In this document: in pieces, positions 7,235 through 15,501 of the stretch | How the letters are laid out: each line of letters opens with the position of its first letter | How positions within the stretch are numbered: the first letter of the stretch is position 1 | DNA from: an uncultured Rivibacter sp. | Lineage (GTDB): Bacteria; Pseudomonadota; Gammaproteobacteria; Burkholderiales; Burkholderiaceae | Reading direction: 5' to 3' | Assembly (NCBI GenBank): GCA_946480925.1 | Contig: CAMLLU010000090.1 | Coordinates: forward strand, 1 to 18,709 | Length of the DNA: 18,709 nt | Made by a program: the position numbers and the translations under genes | Notes under the pieces: model-generated | What the model was told of the DNA's origin: nothing | Databases searched by the model: none | What the model saw: only the letters and a program-made list of their open reading frames with translations

Positions 7235-7323
7235 CGTTTCCGAGTGGTGCGGCTGCAGAGGGCCAGCCCTGCTGGATAGAGCTATCGCGCAGCAAGCAAT
7301 GCGCGAGAGAAAACCCCTCTACT

Positions 7324-7962
7324 TCACGACGCATCCGGCTGAGCCGCCGGTGCTGCGCGCTGAAACGCCTGCAGGTGGTTGCAGGCCTGCTCGATCTCCA
7401 TCAGCCGGGGCCACCGCGACAGATCGACCTTGAAGCGGCGCGCGCTTTCCATCTGCGGCACGAGGTAGACGTCCGCCAGCGTGGGGCTACGCCCGAATGC
7501 GAACGCGCCCGATTGGCCGGACGTGCGGACCAGTGCCTCGAAGGCATCGAACCCTGCGCCGATCCAGGTGCCGCACCATGCGTTCACCGCGACGTCGTCG
7601 GCACCGAAGCGGTGTCGCAGCGCTTCGAGGATGCGGCGGTTGTTGACCGGGTGGATGTCGCAGCCAATGACGGCCGCCAGTGCCCGCACCGCCGCACGCT
7701 CCTGTGCCTCGGCGGGCAGCAGCGGCGGGTCGGGATAGCGCTCTTCGAGCCACTCGATGATCGCGGGCGACTGGGTCATCATCCTGCCTTCCACCTCGAG
7801 AGCCGGCACCAGCTGCTGCGGGTTGATGCTGCGGTATGCATCGCCGAGGTGCTCGTCCTTCCTCAAGTCGACCGTCACCTGTTCATACGACAGGCCCTTG
7901 AGGTTGAGCGCAATGCGCAAGCGGTGCGAAGTGCCGCTGCGAAAGAAGGTGTAGAGCTTCAT
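7324..7962 (-). CDS. nagL: Glutathione-dependent maleylpyruvate isomerase (NagL type)
   Basis: Zeta-class glutathione transferase, 212 residues, converting maleylpyruvate to fumarylpyruvate with glutathione as cofactor; this is the third step from salicylate. The N-terminal thioredoxin-fold domain begins MKLYTFFRSGTSHRLRIALNLKG, carrying the active-site RSGTSHR block, with NPQQLVPAL and QSPAIIEWLEERYP following. The helical domain has IGCDIHPVNNRRIL and WCGTWIGAGFDAFEAL. It resembles Ralstonia sp. U2 NagL through its length as I remember that protein, including the AAPAAQPD tail. I chose the ATG at 7962; an upstream start at 8016 would overlap livF and add an unrelated 18 residues. It is the last gene of the operon, 13 bases after livF. 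A maleylacetoacetate isomerase role is the family alternative, but the neighbours favour the gentisate pathway. Confidence 0.94.
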   Translation of the reverse strand: MKLYTFFRSGTSHRLRIALNLKGLSYEQVTVDLRKDEHLGDAYRSINPQQLVPALEVEGRMMTQSPAIIEWLEERYPDPPLLPAEAQERAAVRALAAVIGCDIHPVNNRRILEALRHRFGADDVAVNAWCGTWIGAGFDAFEALVRTSGQSGAFAFGRSPTLADVYLVPQMESARRFKVDLSRWPRLMEIEQACNHLQAFQRAAPAAQPDAS

Positions 7963-7975
7963 GGGTTCGGTCTCT

Positions 7976-8701
7976 TCAGAGGCCCAGGTACTGCTGGACG
8001 ATGTCGGGTTGTGCACGCAGCGCAGGCGAGTCGCCCTGCCAGACCACGCGCCCCTTCTCGATGACGACGTGCCGGTCGGCCAGCTGCAGCAGGCGTCCCA
8101 CGTTCTTGTCGATGACGATCTGCGCCAGGCCTTCGCGCTTGAGCTCGGCCAGCGTGCGCCAGATCTCTTCGCGGATCACAGGCGCCAGGCCCTCGGTCGC
8201 CTCGTCGAGCACCAGCAGCTTCGGGTTGGTCATCAGCGCGCGGCCGATGGCGAGCATCTGCTGCTCTCCGCCCGAAAGCTGCCAGCCGAGGTTGCCACGC
8301 CGCTCGCGAAGCCGCGGAAAGAACTGGTACACGCGCTCCAGCGTCCACTCGCGGCCACTGTGGTCGCCCACGGCATGGCGTGCGGTGGCCACGAGGTTCT
8401 CTTCGACCGTGAGCTCCGTGAAGATCTGCCGCCCTTCGGGCACGAGCGCAATGCCCTGCCGGGCGATGCGGTGCGGCGGCAGACCGCGGGTGCGCAGGCC
8501 GCCCACCTCGATCTCGCCTGCACTGCTGGCCAGCATGCCGAACAGGCACTTGATGGTGGTCGAGCGGCCCATGCCGTTGCGGCCCAGCAGCGTGATCACT
8601 TCGCCGCGGCGCACCTCGAACGAGATGTCGAACAGCACCTGCGCACGGCCATAGCCGGCCTGCAGGCCGCGCACCGAAAGGTAGGGATGGTCCATTTTCA
8701 T
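7976..8701 (-). CDS. ABC importer ATPase, LivF type, with Walker A arginine
   Basis: Second ATPase of a branched-chain-amino-acid-type (HAAT) ABC importer, 241 residues, on the inner face of the cytoplasmic membrane. Seen motifs: Walker A GRNGMGRST (residues 40-48), Q-loop region around PEGRQIF (88-94), signature LSGGEQQ (142-148), Walker B LLVLDEATEGL (162-172). Two features are odd: the Walker A lysine is R46, and the segment that reads VEQN in E. coli LivF reads IDKN (197-200). All other motifs are intact and there is no frameshift, so this looks like a divergent subfamily, not decay. The ATG at 8701 has AGGAG five bases upstream; it lies 17 bases after livG. Context gives an aromatic-acid substrate, not amino acids (inference). 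Confidence 0.92.
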   Translation of the reverse strand: MKMDHPYLSVRGLQAGYGRAQVLFDISFEVRRGEVITLLGRNGMGRSTTIKCLFGMLASSAGEIEVGGLRTRGLPPHRIARQGIALVPEGRQIFTELTVEENLVATARHAVGDHSGREWTLERVYQFFPRLRERRGNLGWQLSGGEQQMLAIGRALMTNPKLLVLDEATEGLAPVIREEIWRTLAELKREGLAQIVIDKNVGRLLQLADRHVVIEKGRVVWQGDSPALRAQPDIVQQYLGL

Positions 8702-8718
8702 GGGGCTCCTGCGGTCCG

Positions 8719-9465
8719 TCAGACGGTTTCTTCGCCAAGGTAGACAGCGCGCACCTCGGGGTGCTCGCGGATCTCGTCCGGCGTGCCGGTGAACATCGCG
8801 CGGCCGTACACGAGCACGGTGATGCGGTCCGCCAGCGAAAACACGGCTTCCATGTCGTGCTCGACCAGCAGGATCGTGTAGCGCCCCTTCAACCTGCGCA
8901 GCAACGCCGTAACCGCGGCGGACTCCTGCGCACTCATGCCGGCCATCGGCTCGTCGAGCAGCAGGAACTTCGGCTCGGCAGCCAGCGTCATCGCGAGTTC
9001 CAGCTGGCGCCGCTGGCCGTAGGCCAGCTCGCCAGCAGGCACGTCGGCCTGCGCAGTCAGGCCGGCGGCGGCCACGGCAGCCTCGGCTGCCGCACGCGCT
9101 GGCGCATCGGCCAGCATCGGCTTCCAGAACTGCCACGCATGCCGCTTCGCTGCCAGCGCAGCGAGCACGGCGTTTTCGGTGACGGTGAACTCCTCGAAGA
9201 TCGACGTGATCTGGTACGAGCGCAGCAGCCCGCTGCGTGCGCGCTTGTGCACCGGCAGTGCGCTGACGTTGCGGCCGTCGAAGACGACGCTGCCTTCGTT
9301 GGACGCCAGCTCGCCGCTGAGCTGGTTGATCAGCGTGGTCTTGCCGGCACCGTTCGGCCCGATCACCGCGTGCAGCTCGCCAGCGCGGACGTCGAGCGAC
9401 ACCTGGTCGGTGACCAGCAGCGCGCCGTAGCGCTTCACGAGGCCCTGGGTCTGCAGCGCGGCCAT
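8719..9465 (-). CDS. ABC importer ATPase, LivG type
   Basis: First ATPase of the same HAAT-type importer, 248 residues. It has a canonical Walker A GPNGAGKTT, the LivG-type insert after SYQITSIFEEFTVTENAVLAAL, signature LAYGQRRQLELA (a variant of LSxGxQ), Walker B FLLLDEPMAGM and a switch histidine in LLVEHD. It therefore keeps the catalytic features that LivF lacks, and could carry most of the hydrolysis. The ATG at 9465 overlaps the livM stop by one base (TGATG) and has AAGGAGG with six bases of spacing. A GTG one codon earlier is too close to that site. Substrate is inferred from context to be salicylate, gentisate or a related aromatic acid. Confidence 0.93.
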   Translation of the reverse strand: MAALQTQGLVKRYGALLVTDQVSLDVRAGELHAVIGPNGAGKTTLINQLSGELASNEGSVVFDGRNVSALPVHKRARSGLLRSYQITSIFEEFTVTENAVLAALAAKRHAWQFWKPMLADAPARAAAEAAVAAAGLTAQADVPAGELAYGQRRQLELAMTLAAEPKFLLLDEPMAGMSAQESAAVTALLRRLKGRYTILLVEHDMEAVFSLADRITVLVYGRAMFTGTPDEIREHPEVRAVYLGEETV

Positions 9466-10466
9466 CACACGCCTCCTTCACGCGCGACGTGGGTCGCCGC
9501 CACCGGCAGTGTGGCGCGAGGCGCCTGCACCGGCCGCTCGATCAATCCGACGATGCCACGCCTGCCCACCAGCGCCATCAACACGATCAGCGGCCCGAAG
9601 ATCGCCATCCAGTGTTCGGTCACGCCTTTGAGCACTTCCTCCAGGCCGAGAAAGACCAGCGCACCCACCAGCGGGCCGAACACCGTGCCGATGCCACCCA
9701 GCACCACCATCACGATCAGCTCGCCGGAAAGGGTCCACGCCATCGTGCTCGGCGAGGCGAAGGCGTTCAGGTTGGCGAGCAGCAACCCGGCCACGCCGCA
9801 CACCGTGCCCGAGATCACGAAGGCGACCAGCTGCAGGCGCTGCGACTGCAGGCCGATGGCATTGATGCGCCGCGCGTTCTGGCGCGCGCCGCGCAGCGCC
9901 ATCCCGAACGCCGAAACACGCAGCCGGGCCAGCCACCACGTCAGCAACGCCAGCACGACCAGCGCCACGCCATACAGCACCGCGGTCGAGCCGAGGTTCA
10001 GCGCGCCGAAGCGGCTGGTGGCGGCCACCGGCAGGCCGTCGTCGCCGCCGTACTGCTTGAGGCTCACGAACAGGAAATAGCCCATCTGCGCGAAAGCCAG
10101 CGTGATCATGATGAAGGCCATGCCCGAGGTGCGCAGGCTGATGGCGCCCACCAACAGGGCCGTCACGGCGCACAGGCCCAGGCACAGCGCCAGGTGCAGC
10201 CAGCCGCTTTCAATGCCATGCAAGGCCGGCAGCGCGACCGCGTAGCTGCCCAGGCCCATGAACAGCGCATGCCCGAAGCTGACGAGGCCGCCGTAGCCCA
10301 GGGCCAGGTTCAATGCCGAGGCCGCAATCGCATAGATCACGATGCGCGCGAAGAAGGAAGTCCAGAACGGTTGCTCGATGGCGTTGGCAACGAACGGCAC
10401 CGCCGCAAGACCGAGGAACACCAGCCATGGCAACAGCGTTGCCGGGCGCAGGAACGAGGTCGACAT
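9465..10466 (-). CDS. ABC importer permease, LivM type
   Basis: Inner-membrane permease of the HAAT-type importer, 333 residues with around nine hydrophobic segments. LivM hallmarks are LNLALGYGGLVSFGHALFMGLGSYA in the first third, the RTSGMAFIMITLAFAQM block, ALRGARQNARRINAIG (the cytoplasmic loop that contacts the ATPase), and GGIGTVFGPLVGALVFLGLEE near the end. The ATG at 10466 has AGAGAGG upstream, and the gene lies 14 bases after livH. The tail of about 25 residues is polar and cytoplasmic. It pairs with LivH in a heterodimeric channel. Confidence 0.93.
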   Translation of the reverse strand: MSTSFLRPATLLPWLVFLGLAAVPFVANAIEQPFWTSFFARIVIYAIAASALNLALGYGGLVSFGHALFMGLGSYAVALPALHGIESGWLHLALCLGLCAVTALLVGAISLRTSGMAFIMITLAFAQMGYFLFVSLKQYGGDDGLPVAATSRFGALNLGSTAVLYGVALVVLALLTWWLARLRVSAFGMALRGARQNARRINAIGLQSQRLQLVAFVISGTVCGVAGLLLANLNAFASPSTMAWTLSGELIVMVVLGGIGTVFGPLVGALVFLGLEEVLKGVTEHWMAIFGPLIVLMALVGRRGIVGLIERPVQAPRATLPVAATHVAREGGV

Positions 10467-10480
10467 GTTGAGCCTCTCTT

Positions 10481-11401
10481 TCAGCCATGCCGGGCCGGGA
10501 ACAGCCCTTGCGGCCGCAGCGCGAGCACGAGCGCCATCAGCAGGTACACGCTCATCGAAGCCAGCGCTGGGCCCGCCGCGTCGGCCACCGAGCGCTCGGC
10601 CACCTGGCGCAGCAGCATGGGCAGGTACACGCGCCCGAGCGTGTCCACCACGCCGACGATGAGCGCGGCGTACAGCGCGCCGTTCACCGAACCGATGCCG
10701 CCGATGACGATGACCACCAGCGTGGTGATCAGCACCGGCTCACCCATGCCCGACTGCACCGACAGCAGCGGCCCGGCCATCGCCCCCGCCACGCCGGCGA
10801 GCATGGCGCCCACGCCGAACAGCATGGCATTCAGCAGGCCGATGTTCACGCCCAGCGCCGAGACGAGCTGCGGGTTCTGGGCGCCCGCGCGGATCAGCAT
10901 GCCCACCCGCGTCTTGTGGATCAGCACGTAGGAGCCCACGGCCACCAGCAGCCCCACCGCGATGATCGCGAAGCGGTAGGCCGGGTAGCTGAAGCCGAGC
11001 AGCTGCACCGTGCCGCTCAGCACTTCGGGCACCTGCACGAACAGCGGCTGCGGCCCCCACACGATGCGCACGAGTTCGTTGAAGAACATTACGAGCCCGA
11101 AGGTGGCGAGCACGTGGTCGAGGTGATCGCGCCGGTAGAGCCGGGACACGATGGCCACCTCGAGCAGCAGGCCGATGCCGAGGCCCGCCGCCATGGCGAC
11201 GAGCACCGCCAGCGCGAAGGAACCAGTGGCCCCGTACGCCAGCGCTGCCGCATAGGCCCCCAGCATGTACAGCGAGCCATGCGCGAGGTTCACGAAGCTC
11301 ATGATCCCGAACACCAGCGTCAGCCCGGCCGCCAGCAGGAACAGCAGCACGCCGTACTGCAACCCGTTGAGCAGCTGCAACAGCAACAACGTCAAGCTCA
11401 C
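10481..11401 (-). CDS. ABC importer permease, LivH type
   Basis: Partner permease of LivM, 306 residues, with about eight membrane segments and no signal peptide. LivH hallmarks are QLLNGLQYGVLLFLLAAGLTLVFGIMSFVNLAHGSLYMLGAY at the N-terminus (shown by its motifs NGLQYG and NLAHGS), then RVGMLIRAGAQNPQLVSALGVN as the ATPase-coupling loop in mid-protein, and GGIGSVNGALYAALIVG. The C-terminus ends LRPQGLFPARHG, typical of the family. It starts nine bases after the binding-protein stop, so the transporter genes are tightly coupled. Substrate specificity cannot be read from the permease. Confidence 0.93.
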   Translation of the reverse strand: MSLTLLLLQLLNGLQYGVLLFLLAAGLTLVFGIMSFVNLAHGSLYMLGAYAAALAYGATGSFALAVLVAMAAGLGIGLLLEVAIVSRLYRRDHLDHVLATFGLVMFFNELVRIVWGPQPLFVQVPEVLSGTVQLLGFSYPAYRFAIIAVGLLVAVGSYVLIHKTRVGMLIRAGAQNPQLVSALGVNIGLLNAMLFGVGAMLAGVAGAMAGPLLSVQSGMGEPVLITTLVVIVIGGIGSVNGALYAALIVGVVDTLGRVYLPMLLRQVAERSVADAAGPALASMSVYLLMALVLALRPQGLFPARHG

Positions 11402-11410
11402 GGCTGCTCC

Positions 11411-12571
11411 TCACGGCAGGCTGCACTGCGCCGCGTAGGAATCGGCATGCGCCGGCAACGGCGTGCCGATCGGCCTGGTGACGAGCTTGCCGCCTGCGCG
11501 CACCGTCTCGAACGCGTAGTAGTTCTGGATCGGCATGTTGTTCCTGCCGAAGCGGAACGGACCACGCACCGCCTTGAACTCGCTGCCCGCCGCCTTCACC
11601 GCCGCGGCCAGTTTCTTCGGGTCGCCGCCTGTCTTGCGCAGCGCCACGTCCAGCAGGTTGGCGGTGTCGTAGCCGGCAGCCGCATAGAGGCTGGGCGTGC
11701 GCTTGTACTTCGCCTGGAAGGCCTCGACGAACCTGCGGTTCTCGGGTGTGTCGATGGCAGCGTCGTACATCGCCGTGCTGACCGTGCCGCTGGCGGCATC
11801 GCCGATGGAGGGCAAGGTCGTGCCGTCCACGGTGAACACCGAATACAGCGGCAGCTTGCCCATCAGGCCTGACTGGTTCATCTGCTTGACGAAGTTGATG
11901 CCCATGCCGCCGGGGTAGAACACGAACACTGCGTCGGGCCCGGCCGCCTGCAGCTGCGCGATCTCGGCCGAATAGTCGGGCTGGTTGACCTGGGTGTAGA
12001 CCTCGTCGACGACCTGGCCCTTGTAGAAGCGCTTGAAGCCCGCCAGCATGTCCTTGCCCGCCTGGTAGTTGGGCGCCATGAGGTACACGCGCTTGACGCC
12101 CTTGTCCTGCGCGAACTTGCCCATGGCTTCGGCCGCGCCGTCGTTCTGCCAGGCCATCGAGAAGACGTTGGGCTTGCATTGCGCGCCGGCGATGGGCGAC
12201 GGCCCCGCGTTGGTGGCGATCGCCACCACGCCCGACTCGGCCAGCCGTGGCAGGCTGCCCATCAGCACGTTCGAGAACGACAGGCCGACGATCGCATCGA
12301 CCTTGTCCTTGTCGATGAGCTTGCGCACGATCTGCTGGCCGACCTCGGGCTTGAGCTGGTCGTCTTCCTTCAGCACGCTGGCGGGTGCGCCGCCGAGCTT
12401 GCCGCCCAGCTGCTCCATCGCGAGCAGAAAGCCGTCGAGCTGATCCTGGCCCACCAGTGCCTGGGGGCCGGAAAGCGGGGCCATGAAGCCGATGGTGGCG
12501 GCAGGCGCAGTCGAGGCTGCGGCACCGAGCGCGCAGGCGAGCGCGGCGGCCTTGAGATGGCGTGGGGTCAT
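11411..12571 (-). CDS. Periplasmic binding protein of HAAT-type ABC importer, probable aromatic-acid ligand
   Basis: Periplasmic type I solute-binding protein (LivK/Peripla_BP_6 class), 386 residues. A signal peptide covers residues 1-25 (MTPRHLKAAALACALGAAAS, cut near APA-ATIG). Mature motifs are IGFMAPLSGPQALVGQDQLDGFLLAMEQLGG, the KEDDQLKPEVGQQIVRKLIDKDKVDAIVG block and APNYQAGKDMLAGFKRFY. These are the pattern of family members that bind carboxylates or aromatic acids as well as amino acids. The ATG has AAGGAG with seven bases of spacing. It follows nagAb by 79 bases, the largest gap in the operon. Being between a salicylate hydroxylase ferredoxin and nagL, it most likely binds salicylate, gentisate or a related hydroxybenzoate (inference). 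Confidence 0.92.
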   Translation of the reverse strand: MTPRHLKAAALACALGAAASTAPAATIGFMAPLSGPQALVGQDQLDGFLLAMEQLGGKLGGAPASVLKEDDQLKPEVGQQIVRKLIDKDKVDAIVGLSFSNVLMGSLPRLAESGVVAIATNAGPSPIAGAQCKPNVFSMAWQNDGAAEAMGKFAQDKGVKRVYLMAPNYQAGKDMLAGFKRFYKGQVVDEVYTQVNQPDYSAEIAQLQAAGPDAVFVFYPGGMGINFVKQMNQSGLMGKLPLYSVFTVDGTTLPSIGDAASGTVSTAMYDAAIDTPENRRFVEAFQAKYKRTPSLYAAAGYDTANLLDVALRKTGGDPKKLAAAVKAAGSEFKAVRGPFRFGRNNMPIQNYYAFETVRAGGKLVTRPIGTPLPAHADSYAAQCSLP

Positions 12572-12609
12572 CGTTGTCTCCTTGTAGGTATGAACGGCAA
12601 ACGGAAAGC

Positions 12610-12630
12610 GACGAGCAGCGACGAGCAGCG
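12610..12630. repeat. Small tandem repeat in the nagAb-binding protein gap
   Basis: The ten-base unit ACGAGCAGCG occurs twice in a row (12611-12630) and a degraded third unit, GCGAACAACG, follows. It fills part of the only sizeable gap inside the operon (12572-12650), ahead of the transporter genes. No promoter or terminator is evident there. Confidence 0.5.
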
Positions 12631-12650
12631 GCGAACAACGTCGCGGCGGC

Positions 12651-12968
12651 TTAATCGAGCTGCACGTAGACGCGCTGCCCTTCGATGCGCACGGGGTAGC
12701 TGCGCAACGCGTCGGTGACCGGCTCGCACAGCGGCTTGCCGTCGCGCACGTCGAACTTGCCCTGGTGCAGCGGGCACTCGATTTCGTGGCCGTCGAGGAA
12801 GCCGTCGCACAGCCGTGCCTGGCCGTGCGTGCACACGTTGTCGGTGGCGTACACCTCGCTTCCCGCGGCATATATGGCGATGTCGCGCCCGTTGACCATG
12901 ACGCCGATCACGTCGTCGGTGGGCAGGTCGTCGGCCGACAGCGCGTCGACCCAGTTCGTGTCACTCAT
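12651..12968 (-). CDS. nagAb: Rieske [2Fe-2S] ferredoxin (NagAb type)
   Basis: Electron carrier from the NagAa reductase to the terminal oxygenase, 105 residues. The Rieske cluster motif C-x-H-x16-C-x2-H is C46, H48, C65, H68 (CTHGQARL and CPLHQGKF). This is the small soluble ferredoxin form with no membrane anchor. The ATG at 12968 has GAGG upstream, eight bases after the nagH stop. In Ralstonia sp. U2, NagAb is shared by the salicylate 5-hydroxylase and naphthalene dioxygenase. No naphthalene genes are in this window, so here it probably serves the hydroxylase alone. Confidence 0.94.
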   Translation of the reverse strand: MSDTNWVDALSADDLPTDDVIGVMVNGRDIAIYAAGSEVYATDNVCTHGQARLCDGFLDGHEIECPLHQGKFDVRDGKPLCEPVTDALRSYPVRIEGQRVYVQLD

Positions 12969-12976
12969 GGTCGGCC

Positions 12977-13459
12977 TCAGATGGGGTAGATGATCGAGTT
13001 GGGGATCATTTCGCTGTCGTAGATGCACTCGCGCGACACGAACTTCAGGCCTTGCGGCGTGCGCACCACGGTGTCGATGTAGCGGCCCACGTTGAACACC
13101 GTGGATGCATCCGACAGCTTGGTGCGGAACACCGCGTAGTTCGCCTCGGCCTTCAGGCGCCCGGGCTCGACGCTGCGCACCACCGGCGTTCCCACCACGT
13201 GGCGCTGGTAGTACGGGTCGTGGAACAGCGTCTCCTTGATGCCATAGACCCGGTCCTTCAGCATGCCCTTGCTGGTGAACGACAGCGTGGCCAGCGGGAA
13301 GCCGCGTTCGTGGTTCTCGCGCGGCTGCAGCCGGTACACACATTCGTCGGTAAAAAACTCGGGCCACAGGTCCCAATTGCCCGAATCGACGGCGCTCGCG
13401 TAGTCGGCGTAGAGCTGCGTCAGCGCGAGCCAGTCTTCGAAGTTGAGGTTCGTTGCCAT
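12977..13459 (-). CDS. nagH: Salicylate 5-hydroxylase small (beta) subunit
   Basis: Structural beta subunit of a ring-hydroxylating oxygenase, 160 residues, SnoaL/NTF2-like cone fold. Seen: [32 protein letters not shown] (typical beta-subunit opening), [23 protein letters not shown], and a C-terminal [18 protein letters not shown]. It assembles with NagG. I prefer ATG 13459, preceded by GGAGG with eight bases of spacing. An ATG at 13474 that overlaps the nagG stop (TGATG) would add MEAQA and is possible. A much longer open frame continues upstream through nagG, but it has no family similarity and is a shadow. Confidence 0.93.
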   Translation of the reverse strand: MATNLNFEDWLALTQLYADYASAVDSGNWDLWPEFFTDECVYRLQPRENHERGFPLATLSFTSKGMLKDRVYGIKETLFHDPYYQRHVVGTPVVRSVEPGRLKAEANYAVFRTKLSDASTVFNVGRYIDTVVRTPQGLKFVSRECIYDSEMIPNSIIYPI

Positions 13460-13473
13460 CGCCTGGGCCTCCA

Positions 13474-14733
13474 TCACGCTTCCATCACTTCGCGCCAGTA
13501 GCGGTACATGCCGCGAATGAGCGTCTCGGTGACCATGTGCTCGGTGTTCTCGACCTCGCGGCCGCCCAGCTCGGCCAGCGTGCGGTGGAACGGCTTGCTC
13601 TCGAAGGCCTGCTGCGAGAACTCGATCACCTCGCCATCGTCGGCCGACACGAAACCGGCCGGGCCGAACAGGTTGGCCTGGCGCAGGCGCCGCTGCGTCA
13701 TGGCCTCGTCGTCGTCTTCGAAGCCGAAGTGCGTCCACACGAAATCGAAGCTGCCGTGGCCGTTGGGCTGGATGTGGCGCGTGCTCACGCTGTTGACCTG
13801 CTGCTGCAGGATCACGCTCGGGAAGATGGTGGTCATCACCGCGGTGGGGCCGCCCCACCAGGGCTCCGGCACGATGTCGAGGAAGCTGGGGTCGTTGAGC
13901 TGCATGCTCTCCTTGAAGCTCGACACCTGGGTCACCTGTTCGGACTTGCCGGCGCTGCCGCGCGTGGAAATCATCGCGGCGTGGCGGTGGCGATCGTCCA
14001 TGCGCAGCTGCGACTTGTTGTCGGCACGCCAGAGCCCGAAGGTGACGAACCAGGTGTGCAGCAGGCCCGGGTGGTACGGGTCCTTGATGTTCTCCTGCAT
14101 CAGCTTCCAGTTGCCCGGAATGCGCTGGCGGTTGTAGCCCAGGATCTTCAGCTTGCGCCCGTTGAAGAGGCGGTCGAAGTAGCCCAGGATCGTGGGGCCG
14201 AGGTAGCTTTCGAACGGCTCCACGTTTTCGTCGAACGAGGCGAACACCACGCCGCCGCGCGTAGCGACCTTGAGCTTCGTGAGGCCGTGGTCCTGCGTCT
14301 TGAAGTCGGCCGGCATGCCGCCGTGCACCTGCCCATCCTTCTTCACGCCGCGCCGGAACGGCACGCCCTGCAGGTCGCCCTTGAGCGTGTAGCTCCACTG
14401 GTGGTAAGGGCAGACGAATTCCTTGCGGTTGCCGTGCCGCTCGCGGCAGAAGCGCATGCCGCGGTGGGCGCACACGTTTTCGACCACGTTGATGGCGCCG
14501 TCAGCGTCGCGCACCATGATCACCGAGCGCTCGCCGATCACCGTGCGCTTGAAGTCGCCCGGGTTCGGCACCTCGGCCTCGAGGCCCACGTAGCACCAGT
14601 GCGCCTTGTAGAAGAAGCGCTCGAGCTCGCGCTGGTACAGCTCGTCGCTCGTGTAGGTGAGGAACGGGATGCGGTGCGTGCCGTTGCCTTCCCAGTGCGG
14701 CTCGATCGGAAAGACGGTGGACTCGGGCGTCAT
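13474..14733 (-). CDS. nagG: Salicylate 5-hydroxylase large (alpha) subunit
   Basis: Catalytic subunit that hydroxylates salicylate at C5 to gentisate using O2 and electrons from NADH via NagAa and NagAb, 419 residues. An N-terminal Rieske domain has C88, H90, C108, H111 (CAHRGMRFC and CPYHQW). The catalytic domain carries the mononuclear iron motif [13 protein letters not shown], with D218 as bridging aspartate and H221 and H226 as iron ligands; a later acidic cluster FEDDDEAM supplies the third ligand. The match to remembered Ralstonia U2 NagG is close over the full length, including [20 protein letters not shown]. The ATG has AAGGAG with seven bases of spacing. Related enzymes acting on other hydroxybenzoates cannot be excluded, but the NahR-like regulator supports salicylate. 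Confidence 0.94.
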   Translation of the reverse strand: MTPESTVFPIEPHWEGNGTHRIPFLTYTSDELYQRELERFFYKAHWCYVGLEAEVPNPGDFKRTVIGERSVIMVRDADGAINVVENVCAHRGMRFCRERHGNRKEFVCPYHQWSYTLKGDLQGVPFRRGVKKDGQVHGGMPADFKTQDHGLTKLKVATRGGVVFASFDENVEPFESYLGPTILGYFDRLFNGRKLKILGYNRQRIPGNWKLMQENIKDPYHPGLLHTWFVTFGLWRADNKSQLRMDDRHRHAAMISTRGSAGKSEQVTQVSSFKESMQLNDPSFLDIVPEPWWGGPTAVMTTIFPSVILQQQVNSVSTRHIQPNGHGSFDFVWTHFGFEDDDEAMTQRRLRQANLFGPAGFVSADDGEVIEFSQQAFESKPFHRTLAELGGREVENTEHMVTETLIRGMYRYWREVMEA

Positions 14734-14773
14734 GCTTGTCTCCTTGCTCTTCGGGTGCTCGGTTCGCAGGGCC

Positions 14774-15472
14774 TCAGCCTTCGACGACCCGCACCTCGAT
14801 CTCGCCCAGCCCCGCGATGGCGCCCTGCATCAGGTCACCGGCCACCACCGCGTTCACGCCTTCGGGCGTGCCGGTCATGATCAGGTCGCCGGGCTCCAGG
14901 GCTTCGTACTCCGAGAGCACCGCAATGCACTCGGCCACCGACCAGATCAGCTTCGCGATGTCGGACGACTGCCGCGGCTGGCCGTTGACCTGCAGCGAGA
15001 TCGCGGCCGACTCGGGGTGGCCCACCTCGGCCACGCGGTGCAGCGCACCGATGGGCGCCGAGCCCGCGAACGACTTGCCGAATTCCCACGGCCGGCCCTT
15101 GTCGCGCGCGTCGAGCTGCAGGTCGCGCCGCGTCATGTCCAGCCCCACCGCGTAGCCGTACACATGCTTCAGCGCGTCGGCCGCGGCGATGTCGCGCCCG
15201 CCCTTGTGCAAGGCCACGACGAGTTCGATCTCGTGATGGAAGTTCTTCGTCCTGGGCGGATACGGCACGCTCACCGGCTGCGCCGCGTCGATCACGGCAC
15301 AGGCCGGCTTCATGAAGAAGAACGGCGGCTCGCGGTCCGGGTCCTTGCCCATCTCGCGGGCATGCGCGGCGTAGTTGCGGCCCACGCAGAACACACGGTT
15401 GACGGGGAAGCGCTCGTCGCGGCCGGCGACGGGGAGCGTGTAGAGCTCAGGAGCTTCGACGGCGAATTTCAT
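14774..15472 (-). CDS. nagK: Fumarylpyruvate hydrolase (NagK type)
   Basis: Fumarylacetoacetate-hydrolase-family enzyme, 232 residues, splitting fumarylpyruvate to fumarate and pyruvate, the last step of the gentisate pathway. The fold motifs are VFCVGRNYAAHAREMG near residue 27, FFMKPACAV near 52, metal ligands E81 and E83 in FHHEIELVVAL, D112 in GLDMTRRDLQ, and MTGTPEGVNAV late in the protein. The ATG at 15472 begins the family-typical MKFAVEAPE. A GTG at 15505 that overlaps the nagI stop would add 11 unrelated residues. A 29-base gap separates it from nagI, with GAAGGA upstream. It is the FAH member between nagI and nagG, which makes the assignment to fumarylpyruvate firm. Confidence 0.92.
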   Translation of the reverse strand: MKFAVEAPELYTLPVAGRDERFPVNRVFCVGRNYAAHAREMGKDPDREPPFFFMKPACAVIDAAQPVSVPYPPRTKNFHHEIELVVALHKGGRDIAAADALKHVYGYAVGLDMTRRDLQLDARDKGRPWEFGKSFAGSAPIGALHRVAEVGHPESAAISLQVNGQPRQSSDIAKLIWSVAECIAVLSEYEALEPGDLIMTGTPEGVNAVVAGDLMQGAIAGLGEIEVRVVEG

Positions 15473-15501
15473 GGTGGGTCGTCCTTCTTCTGGAATGGAT
15501 G

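Noticed and set aside
7976..8701. livF as a pseudogene because of the Walker A change
   Set aside because: Frame, signature, Walker B and ribosome binding site are intact and the gene sits in a conserved operon; a substitution, not decay.
7976..9481. Apparent 501-codon fusion including livF
   Set aside because: Only the C-terminal 241 residues match LivF; the rest is an open but meaningless frame through livG. LivF has its own ATG and ribosome binding site at 8701.
9489..10931. Long plus-strand open frame opposite livM/livH (480 codons), with similar ones at 8761-10080, 10487-11872, 13453-14880 and 15820-16578
   Set aside because: Low-complexity R/H/Q/A-rich translations opposite well-supported transporter and nag genes; codon-bias shadows.
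12977..14473. Apparent 498-codon extension of nagH into nagG
   Set aside because: The upstream portion is a shadow of nagG; nagH starts at 13459 (or 13474) with a proper ribosome binding site.
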